Assembly (NCBI GenBank): GCA_002423705.1
Contig: DINW01000008.1
Span: 17,549-22,855, forward strand
From: Clostridium sp. UBA5530
GTDB lineage: Bacteria; Bacillota; Clostridia; Clostridiales; Clostridiaceae
DNA: 5,307 nucleotides
Direction of reading: 5' to 3'
Under the pieces are notes generated by a model. It had not been told where the DNA came from. It ran no database searches and saw only the letters and a program-made list of their open reading frames with translations. Position numbers and translations under genes: made by a program. Positions 1 to 5,307 of this stretch are shown here, one piece after another (positions within the stretch are counted from its first letter, which is position 1; every line of letters begins with the position of its first letter).

Positions 1-25
1 AGTGGATATATTTTTTAGCATAGAT

Positions 26-30
26 AGGAG
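26..30 (+). promoter_or_regulatory. Ribosome binding site of cobQ
   Basis: AGGAG lies 7 bases before the ATG at 38 and only 1 base before the in-frame ATG at 32. This spacing selects 38 as the start and argues against the upstream ATG at 32 and the GTG at 2. The window begins just before this site, so the promoter is not visible. Confidence 0.85.
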
Positions 31-37
31 AATGAAT

Positions 38-1531
38 ATGGCGAAGATAATGATTCAGGGAACTGCTTCCTCAGTTGGAAAAAGTATTTTGGTTGCAGCT
101 TTATGTAGAATATTTAAACAGGATGGATATAAGGTATGTCCTTATAAGTCACAGAATATGTCTTTAAATTCTTATATAACCCTTCAGGGGGGAGAAATGG
201 GAAGAGCTCAGGTGTTGCAAGCCTATGCAGCAGGAATAGAACCTGAGACTTATATGAATCCAATACTGCTTAAACCTACAGGGGATAAAAATTGTCAAGT
301 TATAGTCAATGGAAAAGTTTATGGCAATGCTACTGCATTGGAATACCACAATATGAAAACTAAATTTAAGGATATGATAATTAAAGATTTTAAAGCCTTG
401 GAAGATGAATTTGACATAGTGGTTATAGAGGGAGCAGGAAGTCCAGCAGAGATAAACCTAAGAGATAATGATATAGTAAATATGGGTCTTGCTGAAATCA
501 TAGATTCTCCAGTAGTTTTGGTGGGTGATATAGATAAGGGAGGAGTTTTTGCATCTTTAGCAGGGACTATGCTTTTGTTAAGTGAAGATGAAAAACAGAG
601 AGTCAAGGGAACAATAGTAAATAAATTCAGAGGAGATGTGGAAATATTAAGGCCAGGACTCACTATGCTAGAAAACATAATAAAAATACCTACATTGGGG
701 GTAGTACCCTATTTCAAGTTAAATCTAGAGGATGAGGATGGAGCTACAGAGTTCAATATTAAAAAACAAGGATTAATAGATGTAGCTGTGATTAAATTAC
801 CAAGAATATCTAACTTTACTGATGTAGATCCATTAAAACTAGAAGAGGATATCACTGTAAGATTTATAACCTGTGAAGAAAATTTTGGAGAACCAGACAT
901 CCTTATAATACCAGGTAGCAAAAGCACCATTGAGGATCTTGAAATTTTAAAAAAGGCTAATATGGATAAACTCATAAAGGAATTTGCCCTTAATGGAGGA
1001 TATGTTTTAGGTATATGTGGTGGATATCAGATGCTAGGTAAAACTATCAAGGATCCTTACGGAGTAGAAGGAGAAAAAAGAGAAGTAGAAGGGCTTGGCC
1101 TTTTAGATGTGAATACTGTGTTTAATATGACAAAGGTTACCACTAGAGTAAAAGGATATATAATAAAAGATGAAGAAGATATTTTTGAAAAAAAAGATAT
1201 TTATGGCTATGAAATTCATATGGGGAATTGTACCTATGGAAAAGATGCGGCTCCCTTCATAAAAATTGGGGGAGAGGGTACAGAAGACCTTAGAGAAGAT
1301 GGGGCTATAAGTAAAGATGGAAAAATAATAGGAACTTATGTCCATGGAATATTTGATAGTGTTAGCTTTAGAGAAGGAATAATAAACAAATTAAGAAAAG
1401 ACAAAGGTCTTAGTAGTAAAAGATCTTTAAATTATGAAGCTCATAGAGAAGAAGAGTTAGATAAATTAGCTCAATTAGTTAGAGAAAATATTGATATGGA
1501 AAAAATATATGAAATTATGGCATTGAGGTAG
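38..1531 (+). CDS. cobQ: Cobyric acid synthase (CobQ/CbiP), glutamine-hydrolysing
   Basis: This 497-residue cytoplasmic enzyme performs four ATP- and glutamine-dependent amidations (side chains b, d, e and g) that turn adenosylcobyrinic acid a,c-diamide into adenosylcobyric acid. The N-terminal half is a BioD-like ATPase domain with a variant P-loop, GTASSVGKS, at residues 8-16. It also carries the family signatures EGAGSPAE (131-138) and VGDIDKGG (162-169). The C-terminal half, from about residue 245, is a class I-like glutamine amidotransferase domain with PGSKST at 292-297, the nucleophile Cys327 in GICGGYQ, and His436 in GTYVHGIFD. Both key residues are present and the length is normal for the family. 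The start at 38 is set by the ribosome binding site; the frame stays open back to position 2, but without family-like sequence. The stop is 4 bases before cbiB. In anaerobic-pathway naming this gene is cbiP. The family assignment is secure; the activity is inferred from it. Confidence 0.97.
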   Translation: MAKIMIQGTASSVGKSILVAALCRIFKQDGYKVCPYKSQNMSLNSYITLQGGEMGRAQVLQAYAAGIEPETYMNPILLKPTGDKNCQVIVNGKVYGNATALEYHNMKTKFKDMIIKDFKALEDEFDIVVIEGAGSPAEINLRDNDIVNMGLAEIIDSPVVLVGDIDKGGVFASLAGTMLLLSEDEKQRVKGTIVNKFRGDVEILRPGLTMLENIIKIPTLGVVPYFKLNLEDEDGATEFNIKKQGLIDVAVIKLPRISNFTDVDPLKLEEDITVRFITCEENFGEPDILIIPGSKSTIEDLEILKKANMDKLIKEFALNGGYVLGICGGYQMLGKTIKDPYGVEGEKREVEGLGLLDVNTVFNMTKVTTRVKGYIIKDEEDIFEKKDIYGYEIHMGNCTYGKDAAPFIKIGGEGTEDLREDGAISKDGKIIGTYVHGIFDSVSFREGIINKLRKDKGLSSKRSLNYEAHREEELDKLAQLVRENIDMEKIYEIMALR

Positions 1532-1534
1532 GAG
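1525..1534 (+). promoter_or_regulatory. Ribosome binding region of cbiB, overlapping the cobQ stop
   Basis: Two purine-rich cores lie close together. GAGG at 1525-1528 is 7 bases before the cbiB ATG at 1536, which is normal spacing. AGGAG at 1530-1534 is only 1 base from that ATG but 5 bases from an out-of-frame ATG at 1540. The region overlaps the cobQ stop codon (1529-1531), so cbiB translation is probably coupled to cobQ translation. Confidence 0.65.
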
Positions 1535-1535
1535 T

Positions 1536-2495
1536 ATGTATGACATAATAGCAGCAGTAATCTTAGATTTTTTAATAGGAGATCCTTATTGGTTTCCACA
1601 TCCTATAATTTATATAGGTAAGTTGATAAAGCTTTTAGAAAATAAAGGAAGAAAATTAATTAAAGATAATAAGATGTTGAAAGCCTATGGGCTTTTCATA
1701 GTTATTGTGGTGTTTTCTTTAAGTTTTTTAATACCCTTTGTAATATTAAAGGTTTTATCGCCAAATATTTATCTATATCATGGACTTAAAATTATAATAT
1801 TATGGACTGCATTAGCAGCTAGATCCTTAGACAAAGAGGGCTCTAAGGTATATGAAGCTCTTAACAATGGAGAGATAGAAGATGCTAGACTTAAGCTGTC
1901 TTATATAGTGGGCAGAGATACCAGTAGTCTTGATGAAAGAGAAATAATAAGAGCTGATGTGGAGACCATTGCTGAAAATACAAGTGATGGCATAATAGCA
2001 CCTCTTTTTTATGCATTCCTTGGAGGTGCTCCTTTAGCTATGGCTTATAAGGGGATAAATACCATGGATTCTATGCTTGGATACATGAATGAAAAGTATA
2101 GATATATAGGTTTTTTTCCTGCTAAGATAGATGATATTTTCAATTTTGTACCAGCTAGAATAACGGGAGTGCTAATGAGTTTATGTGCCCCTTTGGTCAG
2201 GGGAAACATATTAAGAACTCTGAAGATAATGATAAGAGATAGAAAAAATCATAAAAGTCCTAATTGTGCTTATCCAGAGGCTGCATGTGCAGGAGCCCTT
2301 AAGGTACAGCTTGGAGGGACTAATGTTTATTTTGGGGAGGTTATGGAGAAACCTACCATAGGAGATGATATAAATTCTCTTGAAAAAAAACATATCAGAA
2401 GTTCTATAATACTCATGTATGGCACTGAAATACTATTTGTGATTTTGTATATTATAATCAAGTTAAACTTAGTTTGGGTTTTACCAAAATATTAA
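1536..2495 (+). CDS. cbiB: Adenosylcobinamide-phosphate synthase CbiB (membrane protein)
   Basis: CbiB joins adenosylcobyric acid to (R)-1-amino-2-propanol O-2-phosphate, the product of the next gene, to give adenosylcobinamide phosphate. It is an integral membrane protein. The 319 residues match the usual family length. Hydrophobic stretches lie at about 3-14, 50-74, 82-96, 152-170, 203-222 and 290-316. Family motifs visible are GDPYWFPHP (15-23) near the N-terminus, GRDTSSLD (126-133), ENTSDG (147-152), AYKGINTMDSMLGY (170-183), NFVPARI (203-209) and SPNCAYPEAACAGAL (241-255). The ATG at 1536 places the conserved GDP-HP motif at the usual distance from the N-terminus. The gene starts 4 bases after the cobQ stop. 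In the Pseudomonas denitrificans naming scheme this protein is called CobD, which invites confusion with the next gene. The family call rests on clear motifs; exact membrane topology is not determined. Confidence 0.96.
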   Translation: MYDIIAAVILDFLIGDPYWFPHPIIYIGKLIKLLENKGRKLIKDNKMLKAYGLFIVIVVFSLSFLIPFVILKVLSPNIYLYHGLKIIILWTALAARSLDKEGSKVYEALNNGEIEDARLKLSYIVGRDTSSLDEREIIRADVETIAENTSDGIIAPLFYAFLGGAPLAMAYKGINTMDSMLGYMNEKYRYIGFFPAKIDDIFNFVPARITGVLMSLCAPLVRGNILRTLKIMIRDRKNHKSPNCAYPEAACAGALKVQLGGTNVYFGEVMEKPTIGDDINSLEKKHIRSSIILMYGTEILFVILYIIIKLNLVWVLPKY

Positions 2496-2497
2496 TT

Positions 2498-2504
2498 GGA
2501 GAGG
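2498..2504 (+). promoter_or_regulatory. Ribosome binding site that fixes the cobD start
   Basis: GGAGAGG ends 6 bases before the ATG at 2511. The in-frame TTG at 2496 overlaps this site and has no ribosome binding site of its own at proper spacing, so 2511 is the better start. Confidence 0.85.
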
Positions 2505-2510
2505 ATAAAG

Positions 2511-3602
2511 ATGACGAAAGCTTTTGGTCATGGAGGAGATATATATACAGAGGGGCTTTTAAAGGGGATAGAACTTATTGATTTTAGCTCTAATATAAAT
2601 CCCAAGGGATTGCCTTTAAGCTTTAAAACACAGCTAGAAAAAGCCTCACAACAGTTAACCAGATATCCAGATTATCAATATAGGCTGTGCAAAGAGGCTA
2701 TAGCACAATATATAAAAGAAACATACAATGTAAATCTTAATGAAGAAAATTTAATTTTAGGAAATGGAGCAGCTGAGATAATAGACTTAGTAACTAAAAT
2801 TTTTAATAGAATAGTTATAGCAGTGCCATCCTTTTCAGAGTATGAGGAAAGGGCCTTAATTCATAAAAATCATGTTATATATTCTTATTTAAAATATGAT
2901 ATGACCTATGATTATGAGGATTTATATGAGAAAGTTTTAAAGGCAGGGGCTTTAATATTGGGTAATCCAAATAATCCTACAGGAAATATAATTGACAAAG
3001 AAAAGTTCAAGGATCTATTAAATTACTGTGAAACGGAAAAAAAGATTGTGATTGTAGATGAAGCTTTTGTGGAGTTTACTGGGGATAATCATGATTCCTT
3101 GATGGATTTTGTGGATAATTATAACTGTTTATTCATAATAAGGGCTCTTACCAAATTTTTTGCTATGCCAGGTATAAGACTTGGTTATGGAGTAAGCAAA
3201 AATTATAAACTATTAGATTCATTAAAGTCCTATCAAATTCCTTGGAATATAAATGCTTTTGCAGAATTAGCTGCTGAAGTGGTTTTAAAAGATAAAGAAT
3301 ATATAGATGAATCTATAAAGTGGATAACTAAGGAAAGAATAAGATTTATAGATAATTTGAGAAAAATTCTCATATTTGAAAAAGTATATAACACAGAAAG
3401 CAATTTTGTTTTATGTAAATTAAAAAAATATTCTGACCGAGAGTTCTATAAACTTTTAATGGCTAAAGGTATAGCTATAAGGAAAGCATCCAATTTTAGA
3501 GGGTTAGACGAGAAGTATATAAGATTAGCTATTAAAGACCAAGATCTTAACAATAAACTTCTTAAAGTTCTTAGTGATATAAGTCAGGAGGCAATTATAT
3601 GA
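2511..3602 (+). CDS. cobD: L-threonine-O-3-phosphate decarboxylase CobD (HisC-like PLP enzyme)
   Basis: CobD decarboxylates L-threonine O-3-phosphate to (R)-1-amino-2-propanol O-2-phosphate, the linker that CbiB attaches to adenosylcobyric acid. The 363-residue protein is a fold-type I PLP enzyme close to histidinol-phosphate aminotransferase. Visible features are HGGDIYTEG and DFSSNINPKG near the N-terminus (typical of CobD), NPNNPTG at 152-158, the cofactor-contacting Asp183 in VDEAF, the Schiff-base Lys215 in ALTKFFAMPGIRLGY, and Arg338 in YIRLAIK, the expected substrate carboxylate contact. The N-terminal motif and the position between cbiB and cbiA favour CobD over HisC, although the two are hard to separate by sequence alone. 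The start at 2511 follows the ribosome binding site; a TTG at 2496 would add five residues. The stop codon overlaps the cbiA start by 4 bases (ATGA). Confidence 0.93.
   Translation: MTKAFGHGGDIYTEGLLKGIELIDFSSNINPKGLPLSFKTQLEKASQQLTRYPDYQYRLCKEAIAQYIKETYNVNLNEENLILGNGAAEIIDLVTKIFNRIVIAVPSFSEYEERALIHKNHVIYSYLKYDMTYDYEDLYEKVLKAGALILGNPNNPTGNIIDKEKFKDLLNYCETEKKIVIVDEAFVEFTGDNHDSLMDFVDNYNCLFIIRALTKFFAMPGIRLGYGVSKNYKLLDSLKSYQIPWNINAFAELAAEVVLKDKEYIDESIKWITKERIRFIDNLRKILIFEKVYNTESNFVLCKLKKYSDREFYKLLMAKGIAIRKASNFRGLDEKYIRLAIKDQDLNNKLLKVLSDISQEAII
3586..3591 (+). promoter_or_regulatory. Ribosome binding site of cbiA inside the cobD 3' end
   Basis: A full AGGAGG core lies 7 bases before the cbiA ATG at 3599, within the last codons of cobD. 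Together with the ATGA stop/start overlap it predicts efficient, coupled translation of cbiA. Confidence 0.85.
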
Positions 3603-4930
3603 AGTCCTTTGTAATTGGCTCTAACTGCAGTGGAGGAGGAAAGACTACCGTAACAATAGGTATAATGAAAGCTCTTAAGGATAGAGGATATGACATTCAA
3701 GGGTACAAGGTGGGACCAGACTATATAGATTCAGCTTTTCACAGCAATGTCACAGGTAAATCATCTAGAAATCTAGATTTGTTCCTTATGGGAGAAGATG
3801 GAATGAAAAATTCTTACTGCAGGGGAACTGGAGATTTAGGCATAGTGGAAGGGGTTATGGGACTTTATGATGGCAAGGGGTTGGACATGGAAAATTCAAC
3901 AGCTCATATTGCCAAGGAACTAGGTCTTCCAATTATTTTAGTACTTACACCTAGAGCTCAAAGTACAACTTTATGTGCAGAAATAAAGGGAATTGTGGAA
4001 TTTGGAAAAGCAGATGTAAAGGGAATAATATTAAATAATGTAACAGAAGGCTTTTATAAGATTTTAAAAGCCACAATAGAGTTCAATTGTAATATAAAAG
4101 TCCTAGGATACTTACCACATAATAATGACCTTGTTTTAGAATCCAGACACTTAGGTTTGGTACAAAGTATGGAGATTAAAGATTTAGATAAAAAATTAGA
4201 CACTTTAAAAAGGGCTATAGAAGAAAACATAGATTTAGATGCAATAGTATCTATAGCTAAGGAGAGTACTATCAATATTGATGATAACTATGATTTTCAT
4301 AGAAAAAATATTAAAATAGGAATAGCTAAAGATGAAGCCTTTAGTTTCTATTATAAAGAAAATTTGGAACTACTAGAGGAGTTAGGTCAAGTTTATTATT
4401 TTAGTCCCATTCATAATGACACATTACCAAAAGATTTGGATTTTATTTATTTTGGAGGAGGATATCCAGAAATTTTTAAAGAACAATTGTCTTCCAATGA
4501 ATCTATGAGAGAAAGCATAAGAAAGGCATTAGAAGGTGGAATAAGGGCCTATGCTGAATGTGGGGGACTTATGTATCTCACTGAAGAAATAGAACATTAT
4601 CCCATGGTAGGATTTTTTAAAGGAAAAGCTTATATGACCTCTAGCCTTAATAACTTTGGATATGCTACTATAGAAGTTAGGGAGCATAATGATATTTTGC
4701 CAAAAGGTATGAAAATAAATTGCCATGAATTTCATAAATCTTTAGTAGCACTAAAGAATAATACAATTTATAATATAACTAAAGAAAATTATGATGGTTC
4801 CATAAAACAGTGGCAGTGCGGATACGTTAAAAAAAATACGTTGGCAGCCTATGGTCATGTTCATTTTTTCAACAACATAGAGTTTTTTAAGAAATTGCTA
4901 GAAGTCCGAGGTGAAATAAACAATGGTTAA
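3599..4930 (+). CDS. cbiA: Cobyrinate a,c-diamide synthase CbiA, glutamine-hydrolysing
   Basis: CbiA performs the ATP- and glutamine-dependent amidation of the c and then the a carboxylate of cobyrinic acid, upstream of CobQ in the pathway although encoded downstream of it. It has 443 residues, near the usual family length. The N-terminal BioD-like ATPase domain has the P-loop variant NCSGGGKTT (9-17), KVGPDYIDSAFH (37-48) and VEGVMGLYDG (83-92). The glutamine amidotransferase domain begins near residue 238 with NIKIGIAKDEAF, followed by YFGGGYPEIF (284-293), the nucleophile Cys321 in ECGGLMYL, and the paired histidines His420 and His422 in YGHVHFF near the C-terminus. By alignment with the VHG of CobQ, His420 is the likely catalytic base. 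The hydrogenobyrinate homologue in aerobes is CobB; CbiA is the better name in an anaerobe. The stop overlaps the next gene by 8 bases. No defect is visible. Confidence 0.96.
   Translation: MKSFVIGSNCSGGGKTTVTIGIMKALKDRGYDIQGYKVGPDYIDSAFHSNVTGKSSRNLDLFLMGEDGMKNSYCRGTGDLGIVEGVMGLYDGKGLDMENSTAHIAKELGLPIILVLTPRAQSTTLCAEIKGIVEFGKADVKGIILNNVTEGFYKILKATIEFNCNIKVLGYLPHNNDLVLESRHLGLVQSMEIKDLDKKLDTLKRAIEENIDLDAIVSIAKESTINIDDNYDFHRKNIKIGIAKDEAFSFYYKENLELLEELGQVYYFSPIHNDTLPKDLDFIYFGGGYPEIFKEQLSSNESMRESIRKALEGGIRAYAECGGLMYLTEEIEHYPMVGFFKGKAYMTSSLNNFGYATIEVREHNDILPKGMKINCHEFHKSLVALKNNTIYNITKENYDGSIKQWQCGYVKKNTLAAYGHVHFFNNIEFFKKLLEVRGEINNG
4908..4914 (+). promoter_or_regulatory. Ribosome binding site of the small downstream gene
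   Basis: GAGGTGA, an extended match to the complement of the 16S rRNA 3' end, finishes 8 bases before the ATG at 4923 and lies within cbiA. It supports the short 88-codon frame as a real, translated gene. Confidence 0.75.
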
Positions 4931-5189
4931 AATATGGGGAAAGATAATAAAAAACAATAGGATAATAAAGGATGAAGTTGCTATATGCTATGAAGATGTA
5001 AGTTATCAACAAGCTCTTAAATTATGTATAAATGAAATATGTGATAAATTAGACATACCTAAACCCTATTGGCTACCTGTGAATTTAAAGAGATATAATC
5101 AATTCAATAAGACCTTCTTTAATGAAGATAATTTTATTGAAGAAATAGATTTCGATAGGTTTGCTATAGAAGAATTAGAATATAAGTAA
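4923..5189 (+). CDS. Small conserved-type protein of unknown function, coupled to cbiA
   Basis: This is an 88-residue protein that I cannot assign a function. It is acidic towards its C-terminus and has no signal peptide, membrane segment or metal-binding cluster. The layout suggests an N-terminal strand pair (VKIWGKIIKNNRIIKDEVAI, 2-21), a helix (about 27-43, SYQQALKLCINEICDKL), a turn with DIPKPYWLPVN (44-54), and a C-terminal acidic stretch (DNFIEEIDFDRFAIEELEY, 69-87). From memory, small proteins with the KIWGKIIK opening and a DNFIE-DFD ending occur widely in clostridia as hypothetical proteins, and not always near B12 genes; I could not check this. The reading frame is supported by a strong ribosome binding site, an 8-base overlap with cbiA, and in-frame tandem stops (TAA TAG at 5187-5192). 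It is the last plus-strand gene seen, placed directly before the hairpin at 5217-5272. A role in cobalamin synthesis is possible only by position. Confidence 0.8.
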   Translation: MVKIWGKIIKNNRIIKDEVAICYEDVSYQQALKLCINEICDKLDIPKPYWLPVNLKRYNQFNKTFFNEDNFIEEIDFDRFAIEELEYK

Positions 5190-5216
5190 TAGAATTATAG
5201 ATATCTCAAGGTTATC

Positions 5217-5272
5217 AAGTAAAACTAACCCTCAGGTGGAGTTTGGACTCCAACTGAAGGTTAGTTTCACTT
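5217..5272. terminator. Long imperfect hairpin, probable bidirectional terminator
   Basis: Bases 5217-5242 pair with 5247-5272 around a TTGG loop at 5243-5246. I count 23 pairs of 26, with mismatches at 5236/5253, 5231/5258 and 5221/5268. The stem has an A-rich foot on the left (AAAACTAACC) and a T-rich foot on the right (GGTTAGTTT), so it resembles a factor-independent terminator read from either strand. The T-tracts are interrupted (TTAGTTTCACTT on plus, TTAGTTTTACTT on minus), so efficiency is uncertain. It lies 27 bases after the last plus-strand stop and touches the stop of a possible minus-strand gene. The length also leaves open a dispersed palindromic repeat. Confidence 0.65.
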
Positions 5273-5307
5273 ATCTAGGATGGTAGCTGCTGTTATCTCC
5301 AACCTAA
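5267..5307 (-). CDS. Possible C-terminal end of a convergent minus-strand gene (partial)
   Basis: Read on the minus strand from the window edge, one frame stays open for 12 full codons (RLEITAATILDK) and ends in TGA at 5269-5267, exactly where the hairpin begins. The peptide has a plausible alternation of hydrophobic and polar residues, and this stretch is richer in G and C than the spacer on the other side of the hairpin. The arrangement (convergent stop, then shared terminator) is common in compact genomes. However, an open frame of this length arises easily by chance, and I do not recognise the sequence, so this is a weak call with no product name. Confidence 0.3.
   Translation of the reverse strand, partial: RLEITAATILDK

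Noticed and set aside
1..23. Possible last codons of an upstream gene, with TAG at 16-18 or at 21-23 in two frames.
   Set aside because: Only five or six codons are visible and the frame cannot be chosen, so no gene can be supported, although an upstream gene in the same operon is likely.
319..678. 119-codon minus-strand open frame opposite cobQ.
   Set aside because: It lies fully inside a conserved gene, has a serine- and isoleucine-rich composition typical of the antisense of AT-rich coding DNA, and shows no motif. Shorter minus-strand frames opposite cobQ, cbiB and cbiA were dropped for the same reason.
1188..1195. Run of eight A bases in cobQ; similar eight-base runs at 2383-2390 (cbiB) and 4829-4836 (cbiA), considered as slippage or phase-variation sites.
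   Set aside because: All three frames are intact, the runs encode ordinary lysine codons, and such runs are expected in AT-rich genomes.
2511..3602. Histidinol-phosphate aminotransferase (HisC) as the identity of the PLP enzyme.
   Set aside because: The HGGDIYTEG and DFSSNINPKG opening and the position between cbiB and cbiA fit CobD; no histidine genes are nearby.
5190..5307. Cobalamin riboswitch, tRNA or CRISPR repeats in the 3' non-coding stretch.
   Set aside because: No B12-box-like conserved core, cloverleaf or regularly spaced repeats are visible; the only structure is the single hairpin.

Overview
The window is AT-rich, tightly packed DNA that looks like a low-GC Firmicute, most likely Clostridium in the broad sense. 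The basis is codon choice (A/T-ending codons, frequent AGA, ATA and TTA), strong AGGAG/GAGG ribosome binding sites, and protein sequences of clostridial character. I cannot name a species from the sequence.

Positions 38-5189 are one plus-strand gene string for the late part of anaerobic cobalamin (vitamin B12) synthesis. The order is cobQ/cbiP (cobyric acid synthase), cbiB (adenosylcobinamide-phosphate synthase), cobD (L-threonine-O-3-phosphate decarboxylase, a HisC-like PLP enzyme), cbiA (cobyrinate a,c-diamide synthase) and an 88-residue protein of unknown function. The junctions are a 4-base gap, a 15-base gap, a 4-base ATGA overlap and an 8-base overlap. This implies one transcript with translational coupling. 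The window opens directly at the cobQ ribosome binding site, so the promoter, any cobalamin riboswitch and any corrin-ring genes would lie upstream and are not visible.

Together the genes cover a continuous block of chemistry. CbiA amidates the a and c side chains of cobyrinate. CobQ/CbiP adds the remaining four amides to give adenosylcobyric acid. CobD makes (R)-1-amino-2-propanol phosphate from threonine phosphate. CbiB joins the two into adenosylcobinamide phosphate. The corrinoid adenosyltransferase, the threonine kinase and the nucleotide-loop genes (cobU/S/T) are not in the window.

The last 118 bases hold tandem stop codons and a long imperfect hairpin (5217-5272), probably a terminator usable from both sides. 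At the right edge a short minus-strand reading frame closes at a TGA just at the hairpin, which may be the end of a convergent gene. No mobile elements, CRISPR arrays, tRNAs or rRNAs were seen. The B12 genes are ordinary and intact; the least explained items are the small coupled protein and the 3' hairpin region.
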